From assembly GCA_947588875.1 (NCBI GenBank), contig CANPZK010000007.1, forward strand, positions 1-34,179: DNA of 34,179 nt. The letters run 5' to 3'. The DNA comes from an uncultured Clostridia bacterium (GTDB taxonomy: Bacteria; Bacillota; Clostridia; Oscillospirales; Acutalibacteraceae). This document shows, one piece after another, positions 8,234-18,273 of this stretch (position 1 is the first letter of the stretch; every line of letters begins with the position of its first letter). A program made the translations under genes and the position numbers. Under the pieces are notes generated by a model. The model saw only the letters and a program-made list of their open reading frames with translations, searched no databases and was not told where the DNA came from.

Positions 8234-10682
8234 ATCGTATAAAAAAATCTGCAAGGTGGCGGTTGAAAACGCCGCCTTTGGCTTTGACAGGCTCTTTGAC
8301 TACGAAATACCCGACGGCGCGGACGGCGCGGAGCTTGTCGGCAAAAGGGTGCTGGTTCCGTTCGGACGGTCGAAATACGCGCGTCAGGGCATCGTGTTTG
8401 AAGCGTGCGCGGCTGAAAAAAGGCAGGGGATAAGATTAAAAAAAATATCCTCCGTGCTCGACGGCGCGCCGCTGCTTTCAAGCGAGATGCTCCGCCTTGC
8501 CGAGTTTATGAAATCGCGGTTTTACTGCACATATTTCGAGGCGGCTAAGGCGATGCTGCCGGCGGGCTTTAATTTCAAGGTTAAAGAGGTATATACGGCG
8601 AGCGACGGTTTTTCCGCGGACGATTTGCCGGACGACCTGCGGCGGGCAGTGTTTTTATTCGTTAAAAGAATGAAAAAGCCCGTGACAAAGCAGGAGATAT
8701 GCGCGGCGTTCGAGCTTGAGGAAAACGCGGAGGTAATATCCGAGCTTGTGCGCTCGGGCGCATTGGAAACGAGCGAAAACGCCGTGAGGCGCGTCGGAGA
8801 CGCAAGCGAGAAGATGGTGACGCTCTGCGAATACGATGAGGATATAAGGCTTACGCCCAAACAGCGCGAGGTCGTTGAGCTGCTGAAAATGGCAGGGGAA
8901 ATTTCCTTAAAGGAAATAATATATTATACCGGCTACACAAAGGCGGTGACGGACGCGCTCGTAAAAAACGGGGTCGCCCACTACTACGACCGAGAGGTTA
9001 TAAAGCCTTATTACGGCGGCGAAGAGACAGAAGCCGCCGAGGATATAGTCCTTACACAGGAGCAAAGCAGAGCCTATGCGGGCCTTTGCGAAAAGTACGA
9101 GAGCCGTATGCCGTGCGTATCCCTGCTGTACGGAATCACCGGCTCGGGAAAAACATCAGTGTTTATGAAGCTGATAGAGCGAGTCCTCGGCGACGGCAGG
9201 GGCATAATAGTTATGGTGCCGGAGATAGCGCTGACCCCGCAGATGATTTCAAAATTCAAGGCGAGCTTCGGGAGCGACGTCGCGGTATTTCACAGCGCGC
9301 TCTCCCTTGGGGAAAGATTAAACGAGTGGAAACGCGTAAAAATGGGGCAGGCGCGGATAGCGATAGGAACGCGCAGCGCCGTTTTCGCCCCGATAGATAA
9401 GCTCGGGCTGATAATAATGGACGAGGAGCAGGAGCACACCTACAAATCCGAAAGCTCTCCGAGATACCACGCGAGGGACGTGGCGAAATTCCGCTGTAAG
9501 GAAAATTCGTGTATGCTGCTGCTGTCCTCAGCCACGCCGAGCATAGAGAGCTTTTATATGGCGAACAGGGGAGCGTATTCCCTGTTCACGCTGAGGAACC
9601 GCTACGGTTCGGCACAGCTTCCGCAGGTGCTGACGGCGGATATGAATATAGAGCAGGAGCAGGGAAACAAAAGCGTTATATCGTCGGTACTGCTAAAAAA
9701 TCTTAGGGATAACCTCGACGACGGCAAGCAGTCTATACTTCTCTTGAACCGGCGCGGCTACAATACATTCGCAGCCTGCCGCAAATGCAAGGAGGTCGTG
9801 ACCTGCCCGAACTGCTCGATATCCCTGACCTACCATTCGGCTAACAACCGGCTTATGTGCCACTACTGCGGATATTCGATGAGAATGACGGACGAATGTC
9901 CCTCGTGCCGCGAGCACGCCCTGCGCTTTTCCGGCACGGGAACGCAAAAGGCGGAGGAAACTTTGGCGGCTCTCCTGCCGGACGCGAGAATACTGCGGCT
10001 CGACGCGGACGCGACGATGAGAAAAAACTCGCACGAAACACTTCTCAATTCATTTAAAAACGGCGAGTATGACATTCTCGTCGGGACGCAAATGGTCGCA
10101 AAGGGGCTTGACTTTCCGAACGTCACCCTCGTCGGGGTCTTGGCCGCCGACCAGCTTTTGTACAGCGACGATTACCGCAGCTTTGAGCGCAGCTTTTCAC
10201 TGCTGACGCAGGTCGTCGGCAGAGCGGGGAGAGGCGAGTGCCCGGGCAGGGCGGTGATACAGACCTTTACGCCCGAGAGCTACGTTATAAGCCTTGCGGC
10301 GACTCAGGACTACGACGCGTTCTACGCCACAGAGATAGCGATGCGGCGCGGGCTTTTATATCCGCCGTTTTCCAAAATATGTATGATAGGCTTTGTCGGG
10401 ACGGACGAGCTGAAAACGGCGAACGCCGCGCGTGAGTGTACGCAAATTTTGTGCGGCATAGCGAGGGAAAAATACCCGTCCCTGCCGCTGAGAGTGCTGG
10501 GGCCGACTGCGGCGACGGTAAAAAAGGTAAGCAATAAATTCAGGTATAAGACCGTTTTAAAATATAAAAACAACGAGGATTTCCGCTCGATGCTCGCGCA
10601 GACGCTCACGGACTTCGGGAAGCTGAGCAAGTTTTCGGGAGTTACGGCTTATGTGGACGTCGATCCGGAATCCATACTTTAA
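8226..10682 (+). CDS. priA: Primosomal protein N' (replication restart helicase)
   Basis: LLYGITGSGKTSVFMKLIE, MDEEQEHTYKSES, Cys-rich zinc binding CRKCKEVVTCPNC...CHYCGY...CPSC, GTQMVAKGLDFPNVTLVGV. Confidence 0.97.
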   Translation: MTESYKKICKVAVENAAFGFDRLFDYEIPDGADGAELVGKRVLVPFGRSKYARQGIVFEACAAEKRQGIRLKKISSVLDGAPLLSSEMLRLAEFMKSRFYCTYFEAAKAMLPAGFNFKVKEVYTASDGFSADDLPDDLRRAVFLFVKRMKKPVTKQEICAAFELEENAEVISELVRSGALETSENAVRRVGDASEKMVTLCEYDEDIRLTPKQREVVELLKMAGEISLKEIIYYTGYTKAVTDALVKNGVAHYYDREVIKPYYGGEETEAAEDIVLTQEQSRAYAGLCEKYESRMPCVSLLYGITGSGKTSVFMKLIERVLGDGRGIIVMVPEIALTPQMISKFKASFGSDVAVFHSALSLGERLNEWKRVKMGQARIAIGTRSAVFAPIDKLGLIIMDEEQEHTYKSESSPRYHARDVAKFRCKENSCMLLLSSATPSIESFYMANRGAYSLFTLRNRYGSAQLPQVLTADMNIEQEQGNKSVISSVLLKNLRDNLDDGKQSILLLNRRGYNTFAACRKCKEVVTCPNCSISLTYHSANNRLMCHYCGYSMRMTDECPSCREHALRFSGTGTQKAEETLAALLPDARILRLDADATMRKNSHETLLNSFKNGEYDILVGTQMVAKGLDFPNVTLVGVLAADQLLYSDDYRSFERSFSLLTQVVGRAGRGECPGRAVIQTFTPESYVISLAATQDYDAFYATEIAMRRGLLYPPFSKICMIGFVGTDELKTANAARECTQILCGIAREKYPSLPLRVLGPTAATVKKVSNKFRYKTVLKYKNNEDFRSMLAQTLTDFGKLSKFSGVTAYVDVDPESIL

Positions 10683-10695
10683 GGGACGTGATAAA

Positions 10696-11181
10696 ATGGC
10701 GATAAGGAATATAGTAAAGGAGGGCGACCCGATACTGACAAAAAAGTGCCGTCGGGTCGAAAAATTTGACGACAGACTCTTTCAGCTTCTCGACGATATG
10801 AAGGAAACGCTGATACAGTCGGGCGGAGTCGGGCTTGCCGCGCCGCAGGTGGGAATACTGAAAAGGGTGGTCGTGATCTGCACCTCACAGGACAAGGTGG
10901 AGGAATTTATCAACCCCGAAATAATCGAAACGAGCGGCAATCAGCAGTCGGTCGAGGGGTGTCTTTCCTGCCCGGACATATGGGGCGTTACAAACCGCCC
11001 GATGAACGCCGTCATAAGGGCGTTTGACAGGAACGGAAACGAGTTCACGATGAGCGGCGAGGGTCTGCTCGCAAAGGCGTTCTGCCACGAATGCGACCAT
11101 CTCGACGGTATCCTCTTCACGAAATATATAATAAAAAGGATAAATCCCGCCGAGCTTGAGGAAAGGAAACAGAAGAAATAA
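10696..11181 (+). CDS. def: Peptide deformylase
   Basis: GGVGLAAPQVGILKR, EGCLSCPDIWG, FCHECDHLDGILF (HExxD-type). Confidence 0.97.
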   Translation: MAIRNIVKEGDPILTKKCRRVEKFDDRLFQLLDDMKETLIQSGGVGLAAPQVGILKRVVVICTSQDKVEEFINPEIIETSGNQQSVEGCLSCPDIWGVTNRPMNAVIRAFDRNGNEFTMSGEGLLAKAFCHECDHLDGILFTKYIIKRINPAELEERKQKK

Positions 11182-11182
11182 T

Positions 11183-12100
11183 ATGAAGATTGTATTTATG
11201 GGTACTCCGGATTTTGCCATTCCCTGCCTTGAAAGCGTGATAAAGGCGGGACACGATGTGGCGGGGGTGTTTACTCAGCCGGATAAGCCCAAGGGCAGGG
11301 GGTATGCTCTCACTCCGCCGCCGGTCAAGGTCAAGGCGCGGGAATACGGCTTGACGGTTTATCAGCCGTCAACTCTGCGCGACGGCTCCGCGCTGTCGTA
11401 TTTAAAGGAGCTTGAGCCGGATTGCATAGTCGTCGTGGCATACGGCAAAATACTCCCGAAGGAGATAATCGAATTGCCGAAATTCGGCTGTATAAATATA
11501 CACGCATCTCTTCTCCCGAAATACAGGGGAGCCGCGCCCATACAGTGGAGCATAATAAACGGAGAGCGCGAAACCGGAGTTACCGCTATGTATATGGACG
11601 AGGGGCTCGACACGGGCGATATGATAATGAAAAAAAGCTGCGTTATAGGCGAAAACGAAACGGCGGGAGAGCTGCACGACAGGCTCTCGGCTCTGGGGGC
11701 GCAGATTCTTCCCGAAACGCTCCGCGCGCTTGAGGACGGCACGGCTGTGCGCGAAAAGCAGGACGGCTCCAAGTCGTGCTACGCCGCCATGCTCGATAAA
11801 TCGCTGTGCCAAATAGACTGGAGCCTGCCCGCCGAGGCGGTGCATAATAAGGTGAGGGGATTAAGCCCGTGGCCGACCGCAACAGCCGTGATAGACGGCA
11901 AAAGCGTAAAAATTCATAAAACGCGACTGTGCGAAAAAAGCGGCGCACCCGGCGAGATAATTTCACTCTCTCCGCTCACGGCGGCGTGCGGCAGCGGCAG
12001 CGTGATAATTGACGAGCTTCAGCCGCAGGGTAAAAAGCGAATGGACAGCCGTTCGTTTTTAAACGGACATAAACTCGCCGTCGGCGAATGCTTTGAGTGA
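11183..12100 (+). CDS. fmt: Methionyl-tRNA formyltransferase
   Basis: MKIVFMGTPDFAIPCLE, GVFTQPDKPKGRG, NIHASLLPKYRGAAPIQWSIINGERETGVT. Confidence 0.97.
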   Translation: MKIVFMGTPDFAIPCLESVIKAGHDVAGVFTQPDKPKGRGYALTPPPVKVKAREYGLTVYQPSTLRDGSALSYLKELEPDCIVVVAYGKILPKEIIELPKFGCINIHASLLPKYRGAAPIQWSIINGERETGVTAMYMDEGLDTGDMIMKKSCVIGENETAGELHDRLSALGAQILPETLRALEDGTAVREKQDGSKSCYAAMLDKSLCQIDWSLPAEAVHNKVRGLSPWPTATAVIDGKSVKIHKTRLCEKSGAPGEIISLSPLTAACGSGSVIIDELQPQGKKRMDSRSFLNGHKLAVGECFE

Positions 12101-12240
12101 ATAATTAATATTTAAAAGAATATTTCAAAGATACGCGCAGATATTTTTAAATGTACAAATAAAATAATCGCGAGTAAATAAATAGCGAGTAAATAAGCAA
12201 GGCAAGCGCTGAGTGCCGCAAGGCAGAGAGGAGAACAGCA

Positions 12241-12945
12241 ATGGGACTGTACTATTTTGACAGAACGTATATTATCTTCATTCTTCCCGCAGTGATTTTA
12301 TCGCTGATAGCGTCGTGCATGGTAAATATGAGGTTCAGCAAATACTCAAAAATACCGAACCGCAGAGGTATCACCGGTGCGCAGGCGGCTTATAACGTGT
12401 TGAGCGCGCACGGCGTTACCAACGTGAGGATAGAGCGCGTCAGGGGCAACCTTACGGACCACTTCGACCCGCGCACAAACACGATAAGGCTTTCCGACAA
12501 GGTGTACGACTGCTCGACGATAGCGGCGGTCGGGGTCGCGGCGCACGAGGCGGGTCACGCCGTCCAGCACGCGGTGGGTTATGTGCCGAACAAGATACGC
12601 TCGGCGATAGTCCCCGTGGTGAATATCGGCTCTAAGCTCTCGTGGATAGTTATAATAGTAGGTCTTGTATTGCCGGTGCAGTACGTTGCGGTGCTGTATA
12701 TAGGAATCGCGCTTTTCGCGCTGACGGTTCTGTTCTCAGTAGTCACTCTGCCGGTTGAATTTAACGCGAGCAGACGGGCGCTGCAAACGATAAAATCCAC
12801 AAATATGCTCAGCGCGGAGGACGAGTACTCCGGCGCGAGGGCGGTGCTGAGCGCGGCGGCTATGACGTATGTCGCGGCGGCGTTTTCGTCTGTTATGAAC
12901 CTGCTCAGACTGCTTGTCATCGCGAGCAGCAGAAACAGGAGATAA
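12241..12945 (+). CDS. Zinc metallopeptidase, YugP-like membrane protein
   Basis: VAAHEAGHAVQHA (HExxH), multiple TM segments, position between fmt and rsmB. Confidence 0.92.
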   Translation: MGLYYFDRTYIIFILPAVILSLIASCMVNMRFSKYSKIPNRRGITGAQAAYNVLSAHGVTNVRIERVRGNLTDHFDPRTNTIRLSDKVYDCSTIAAVGVAAHEAGHAVQHAVGYVPNKIRSAIVPVVNIGSKLSWIVIIVGLVLPVQYVAVLYIGIALFALTVLFSVVTLPVEFNASRRALQTIKSTNMLSAEDEYSGARAVLSAAAMTYVAAAFSSVMNLLRLLVIASSRNRR

Positions 12946-12946
12946 T

Positions 12947-14284
12947 ATGGGCGACGGTAGGAGAGCGTCGTTCAAGGCGCTTTATAATGTGCTTTTTAAA
13001 GGCGCGTATTCAAATATAGAGCTTAACAGAGCTATAAAAGCGGCGCAGCTTGACCGGCGCGATTCTGCGCTTGCGTCCGCGATTTTTTACGGAGTGCTCG
13101 AGCGGAAGCTGACGCTTGAGAGGATAATAAGGCAGTATTCGTCGGTGCCGTTTCGTAAGATAGAGGACAAGGTGCTGATAATACTCGAGCAGGCGCTGTA
13201 CCAGATGCTTTATCTCGACAAGATACCGGACAGCGCGGCGGTCAACGAGGCGGTAAAGGCGGCGAAGGCGATGCGGCTGTCAAAGTCGTCGGGCTTTATA
13301 AACGGCGTGCTGCGCTCGTTTTTGCGCGCGGACAAAAAATACAAAATGCCGGACAGGGAAAGAGAGCCGGACGATTACCTTTCGGTGAAATATTCCTGTC
13401 CAAAGGAAATAATAGAGATATTCAAAGCCTCATACGGCGGCGAAAAAGCCGAGAGCATACTGTGCGCCTCGCTCGGCAGACCGCCGGTAAGCGCGGCGGT
13501 GAACACGCTGAAAACAACCCCGCAGACGCTCATAGAGGAGCTCGGGCGCGAGGGCGTGAGCGCCCGACTGTCGCCGCTTGCAAAGAACTCGATAGAGCTG
13601 AGCGGGACAGGCTCGATAGAGGAGCTAAGCTGTTTTAAGCGCGGCGAGCTTTATATTCAGGACGAAGCGTCGCAGCTTGCATCCGAGATATTAAACCCTC
13701 AGCCCGGACAGCGCGTTATCGACGTTTGCGCCGCGCCCGGCGGCAAGAGCTTTAAATCGGCGATAATGATGCAAAACCGCGGCGAGGTCAATTCCTTTGA
13801 CCTTTACCCGCACAAGACCGAGCTGATCGCAAAAACAGCCGAAAGGCTCGGAATTTCCATTATACGCGCTTCTGTCAGAGACGCTCTCAAATCAGACGGG
13901 CAATTATTAGAGGCAGACAGAGTTATCTGCGACGTTCCCTGCTCGGGACTCGGCGTGTTGAGAAGAAAGCCCGAAATCAAATATAAAAATACCGGGGAGC
14001 TTGAACCGCTGCCGGAGCTGCAATACAGAATACTAATAAATTCTTCACAGCTTGTTAAAAAAGGCGGAGTATTATTATATTCTACCTGTACTTTAAATAA
14101 AAAAGAGAATAATGATATATGCGATAAATTTCTTTCCGAAAATAAGGGCTTTGAGCCGCTGGCGATAGATCTGCCCGACGGAGTGTCAAGGGAGATCGAC
14201 GAAAGGGAAAACTGCCTTACGCTGTTCCCGGGCGCTCACAATACGGACGGATTTTTTGTCGGCACGTTTATAAGGTGTGAATGA
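12947..14284 (+). CDS. rsmB: 16S rRNA (cytosine-5-)-methyltransferase RsmB
   Basis: NusB-like N-terminus, VIDVCAAPGGKSFKSAIMM, CDVPCSGLGVLRRKPEIKY, YSTCTLNKKEN; start ATG 12947. Confidence 0.95.
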   Translation: MGDGRRASFKALYNVLFKGAYSNIELNRAIKAAQLDRRDSALASAIFYGVLERKLTLERIIRQYSSVPFRKIEDKVLIILEQALYQMLYLDKIPDSAAVNEAVKAAKAMRLSKSSGFINGVLRSFLRADKKYKMPDREREPDDYLSVKYSCPKEIIEIFKASYGGEKAESILCASLGRPPVSAAVNTLKTTPQTLIEELGREGVSARLSPLAKNSIELSGTGSIEELSCFKRGELYIQDEASQLASEILNPQPGQRVIDVCAAPGGKSFKSAIMMQNRGEVNSFDLYPHKTELIAKTAERLGISIIRASVRDALKSDGQLLEADRVICDVPCSGLGVLRRKPEIKYKNTGELEPLPELQYRILINSSQLVKKGGVLLYSTCTLNKKENNDICDKFLSENKGFEPLAIDLPDGVSREIDERENCLTLFPGAHNTDGFFVGTFIRCE

Positions 14285-15318
14285 TCTTGACGGATATTAA
14301 ATCACTCGGCATAGAGGCTCTTGAGGAAAGGCTCGCGGAAATGGGCGAGCCGAAATTCAGAGCGAAGCAGATTTTTTTATGGCTTCATCAAAAAAATATC
14401 GAAAATTTTGACGAAATGATGAATATTCCCAAAAATCTTAGGGAAAAATTGAAAGAAATTTATTACATATCTCATTCTGCTATTGAAAAAAAATTGATTT
14501 CTTGTTATGATAGTACAGTAAAATATCTTTTTTCGTTTAATGACGGAGAATGTGTCGAGGCTGTTTTGATGAGCTATCATCACGGCTATTCGGCGTGTAT
14601 ATCGACTCAGGCGGGCTGCAAAATGGGCTGTACGTTCTGCGCGACAGGTCAGGGCGGCTTTCGCCGGAACCTCACGGCGGGCGAAATGATTTCCCAGCTC
14701 CAGGCGATGGAGAGGGACGCCGGCGTGCGTATTTCAAACGTCGTGCTGATGGGAATGGGCGAACCGCTCGACAACTACGACAACGTGATAACCTTCCTCC
14801 GCCTTGCTTCAAGCGGGAGCGGAATGAATATAGGAATGCGCCATATAACCCTTTCCACCTGCGGGCTTGCCGATAAGATAAGGGAGCTTGCGAAGCTAAA
14901 GCTGCAAATAACGCTTTCGGTTTCGCTCCATGCGCCGAACGACGAGATACGCGGACGGACAATGCCCGTAAACAAGCGCTTTAACGTCGAAGAGCTTTTG
15001 GCGGCGTGCAGGGATTACTGCAAGACAACCGGCAGGCGGGTGACCTTTGAATACGCGATGATAAGCGGAGTGAACGATTCGCCCGATTGCGCAAGGGAAT
15101 TGGCGCAAAGGCTCAGTGGAATGCTCTGCCACGTCAATCTGATACCCGTAAACGAGGTTGAAAGGACGGGCTATAAGAGGAGCGGAAAAAAGAGCCTGAA
15201 CGATTTTTGCTCTTACCTCAATTCAAACGGAGTTCCGGCTACCGTTAGGAGAACGCTCGGGGCTGATATAAACGCCTCGTGCGGACAGCTCAGGGGAAAA
15301 TACGAAAAATCCCGGTGA
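14281..15318 (+). CDS. rlmN: Dual-specificity 23S rRNA/tRNA adenine-C2 methyltransferase RlmN
   Basis: CISTQAGCKMGCTFCATGQGGFRRNLTAGEM (radical SAM CxxxCxxC), VVLMGMGEPLDNYDNV. Confidence 0.97.
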   Translation: MILTDIKSLGIEALEERLAEMGEPKFRAKQIFLWLHQKNIENFDEMMNIPKNLREKLKEIYYISHSAIEKKLISCYDSTVKYLFSFNDGECVEAVLMSYHHGYSACISTQAGCKMGCTFCATGQGGFRRNLTAGEMISQLQAMERDAGVRISNVVLMGMGEPLDNYDNVITFLRLASSGSGMNIGMRHITLSTCGLADKIRELAKLKLQITLSVSLHAPNDEIRGRTMPVNKRFNVEELLAACRDYCKTTGRRVTFEYAMISGVNDSPDCARELAQRLSGMLCHVNLIPVNEVERTGYKRSGKKSLNDFCSYLNSNGVPATVRRTLGADINASCGQLRGKYEKSR

Positions 15319-15357
15319 GCCTGATATACAGTCAATTTTACCAAAGGGGGTAACAGC

Positions 15358-16107
15358 TTGGAGGTATTTTTAAAAAGCGACATAGGCCTTGTAAGGTCGA
15401 CAAATCAAGACGCCTGCACCGGCGGAGTGTTCTCGGAAAATGCCGCCTGGGCTGTTGTTTGCGACGGAATGGGCGGAGCCAACGGAGGCAACATTGCAAG
15501 CTCCGTCGCGGTAAAGGAGATCTCAAAACGGCTCAAAAGAGGGTACCGTGACACGCTCTCCGACGACGAGCTTGTCGATTTGCTGACCGAGATAGTTCAA
15601 AAGGCGAACAGCAAGCTGTTTAAAATACAAAAGAACGACAAGGACCTGCGGGGCATGGGCACAACGGTAGAGCTTGTTGTGGTAAAGGACGGCAAAATAC
15701 ACGTCGTCCATGCGGGCGACAGCAGAGTGTACTGCATAAGGGGCCGCCGCATAAAGCAGCTCACGATGGACCACTCGGTCGTGCAGGAAATGGTCTTAAA
15801 GGGCGAGATAACAAGGGAACAGGCAATGGCTCACCCGAACAAAAATATAATAACGAGGGCGCTCGGAATATCTCAGGATATACACCTTGATTACATCGAG
15901 GGCGAGTTTAAAAACGGTGATTATGTTATAATCTGCACCGACGGCCTTTCAAACTATATAGAGCCCGCCGAGCTTGTGAGGATATCAAAGACTCACTTCG
16001 GCGAGGATTATACGCAAACGCTTGTTGACGCGGCAAAGGATTTAGGCGGAAGCGACAACATTACCGTTGCGGTGATAACAAATTCAACAGATTTGGGAGT
16101 GAATTAA
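15358..16107 (+). CDS. PP2C-family Ser/Thr phosphatase (Stp/PrpC)
   Basis: SDIGLVRSTNQDA, VVCDGMGGANGG, VHAGDSRVYCIRG, CTDGLSNYI, GGSDNITVAVI; TTG start; precedes PASTA kinase. Confidence 0.95.
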   Translation: MEVFLKSDIGLVRSTNQDACTGGVFSENAAWAVVCDGMGGANGGNIASSVAVKEISKRLKRGYRDTLSDDELVDLLTEIVQKANSKLFKIQKNDKDLRGMGTTVELVVVKDGKIHVVHAGDSRVYCIRGRRIKQLTMDHSVVQEMVLKGEITREQAMAHPNKNIITRALGISQDIHLDYIEGEFKNGDYVIICTDGLSNYIEPAELVRISKTHFGEDYTQTLVDAAKDLGGSDNITVAVITNSTDLGVN

Positions 16108-16110
16108 GGA

Positions 16111-18231
16111 ATGGATAAATATTCTGGAAAAAAGCTCGACGGAAGGTATGAAATACACGAGCTTATTGGAACGGGCGGTATGGCGATGGTGTACCGCGCA
16201 TACGACACGATAGACGACAGAACGGTAGCGATAAAGATATTAAAGGACGAGTTTTCCGCAAACGATGAATTTATACGCCGCTTCAAAAACGAGTCCAAGG
16301 CTATCGCCGTTTTGAACCACCCTAACATAGTAAAGGTTTACGACGTGAGCTTTGGCGACGTTATACAGTATATAGTGATGGAGTACATCGACGGTATAAC
16401 GCTCAAGGAATATATGGAGCTTCAGGAGAACAACATAAGCTGGAAGGAGGCTGTGCTGTTCACAACGCAGATACTCCAGGCGCTCGAGCACGCGCACAGC
16501 AAGGGGATAGTTCATCGCGACATCAAGCCGCAGAACATAATGCTTTTGCAGGACGGCACGATAAAGGTGACCGACTTCGGCATAGCCCGTTTCAGCAGCG
16601 TTGAAACAAGGACGATGACCGACAAGGCGATAGGCTCCGTGCATTATATAGCGCCGGAGCAGGCTAAGGGCGAGCTTACGGACGGCAAGACCGATATTTA
16701 CTCGGTCGGCGTAATGCTCTATGAAATGCTCGCGGGCAAGCTCCCGTTTGAGGCGGACAACGCCGTATCGGTAGCTATAATGCAGCTCCAGGAGGCGCCC
16801 AAGCCGATAAAGGAGGTAAACCCCGAGGTTCCGGACGGACTCGCGGAGATAACCCTGAAGGCGATGCAGAAGGAGCCGTCGCTGCGCTATCAAAGCGCGA
16901 GGGAAATGCTCGACGACATAGAGCTGTTCAAGCAGAACCCGTCGATAGTATTTGAATATAAATATATGACGCCGGACGACACGAGCCTTAAAATAAGGGA
17001 AACCTTTGAGGAGTCGAGAGGCTCTGCCGACGACGACGCTTACAGCGACGAATACGGTAAATACGCAAACGACGCGGAAAAGGCGAAATCTCCGGCAGGC
17101 TCGATAGTTGCGGGTATCATCTCCGCGTTCGTGCTCGTCGCGATAGTCTGCTGTATTCTCGGGGCGTTCAGAGCGTGCCAGAGTCAGAACGCGCCGTCGG
17201 TCGACATTCCGAATTTCGTCGGTATGAATTCCGACGACGTAATAAACGGCGGCAGATATAACTTTAAGTTTGAAACGGTAAATTCCTTCGACCCAAATCA
17301 GGCGATAGGCACTATACTAAAGCAGTCGCCGGAGGCAGGCTCTAAGCAGATAAAGGAGGGCTCTTCGATAACCCTCACGGTGAACAGCACGAGCACGGTC
17401 GTTTCCGTGCCGTATGTAAACGGCTTTTCAGCGGAAAACGCGCTGGCGAAGATGAACGACAAAAACCTCAAGGCGACTATCGTATATGTTGAGGACGAGG
17501 AAACCTCGGTGGATATGGTCGTGGATACCTCGCCGAAGGCGGGCTCAAAGGTTGAGGTCGATTCGCCGGTGAAGATATTTGTCAGCCGCGAAAGAGTAGA
17601 TACCGACGTAGAGGTCCCGAATGTTACGGGTCAGTCGCTCGAGGAGGCAATGGCTTCCCTTGAAGCGCTCGGCTTTACGGTTGACTACGACTACAACGAA
17701 GAGGTCGATAAGCCGAAGGATTCGGTTCTCGCTCAAAGCCCGGGATACGGCGTAAAGATGAAGAGCGGAGAAAAGATAAAGCTCATAGTTGCAAAGGGCT
17801 TAGACAAGACGAGGACCTGCGAGCTTTACGTCGATCTGCCGGAGGACGTTGAGAAAGAGGTATTTCTCAGAGTAACGGTGGACGGAGTTGTGAACGACGA
17901 ATATTCGCAGACCGTGATCCCCGCCTACAACAGCACATACACGATCAAGCTCACGGGCGAGGGCGAGGTTTACGTTCAGATAACGCTCGACGACAATCTT
18001 TACAGAGAATACACCATAGACTTCAACGAGGGCAAAATAGTAAACTCGCAGAAGTACGATTACGTCGAGTCAACTCAGCCCGCGACTGAGGATACGACCG
18101 AGCCGGACGATTCAAGCGACCCCGACGCTACCGAGGAGCCGGATTACGGCGATTCGAGCAGCGAGGAAACAAGCAGCGACGAGGATTCGAGCAGCGAGGA
18201 CAGCGACTACGATTACGGCTGGCTTTGGTGA
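16111..18231 (+). CDS. prkC: Ser/Thr protein kinase with three PASTA repeats (PrkC/Stk1 type)
   Basis: GTGGMAMVYRAYD, VHRDIKPQNIML, TDFGIARF, APEQAKGELTDGKTDIYSVG; TM; three PASTA-like repeats; Asp/Ser/Glu-rich C-terminus ending DYDYGWLW. Confidence 0.96.
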   Translation: MDKYSGKKLDGRYEIHELIGTGGMAMVYRAYDTIDDRTVAIKILKDEFSANDEFIRRFKNESKAIAVLNHPNIVKVYDVSFGDVIQYIVMEYIDGITLKEYMELQENNISWKEAVLFTTQILQALEHAHSKGIVHRDIKPQNIMLLQDGTIKVTDFGIARFSSVETRTMTDKAIGSVHYIAPEQAKGELTDGKTDIYSVGVMLYEMLAGKLPFEADNAVSVAIMQLQEAPKPIKEVNPEVPDGLAEITLKAMQKEPSLRYQSAREMLDDIELFKQNPSIVFEYKYMTPDDTSLKIRETFEESRGSADDDAYSDEYGKYANDAEKAKSPAGSIVAGIISAFVLVAIVCCILGAFRACQSQNAPSVDIPNFVGMNSDDVINGGRYNFKFETVNSFDPNQAIGTILKQSPEAGSKQIKEGSSITLTVNSTSTVVSVPYVNGFSAENALAKMNDKNLKATIVYVEDEETSVDMVVDTSPKAGSKVEVDSPVKIFVSRERVDTDVEVPNVTGQSLEEAMASLEALGFTVDYDYNEEVDKPKDSVLAQSPGYGVKMKSGEKIKLIVAKGLDKTRTCELYVDLPEDVEKEVFLRVTVDGVVNDEYSQTVIPAYNSTYTIKLTGEGEVYVQITLDDNLYREYTIDFNEGKIVNSQKYDYVESTQPATEDTTEPDDSSDPDATEEPDYGDSSSEETSSDEDSSSEDSDYDYGWLW

Positions 18232-18273
18232 TAAGAGCGCAATCGGATAAGAGCGCGGAATTTTAATTGACCC

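Noticed and set aside
16240-16893. 217-aa minus-strand ORF opposite prkC kinase domain
   Set aside because: Shadow ORF of the conserved kinase; composition typical of antisense translation.
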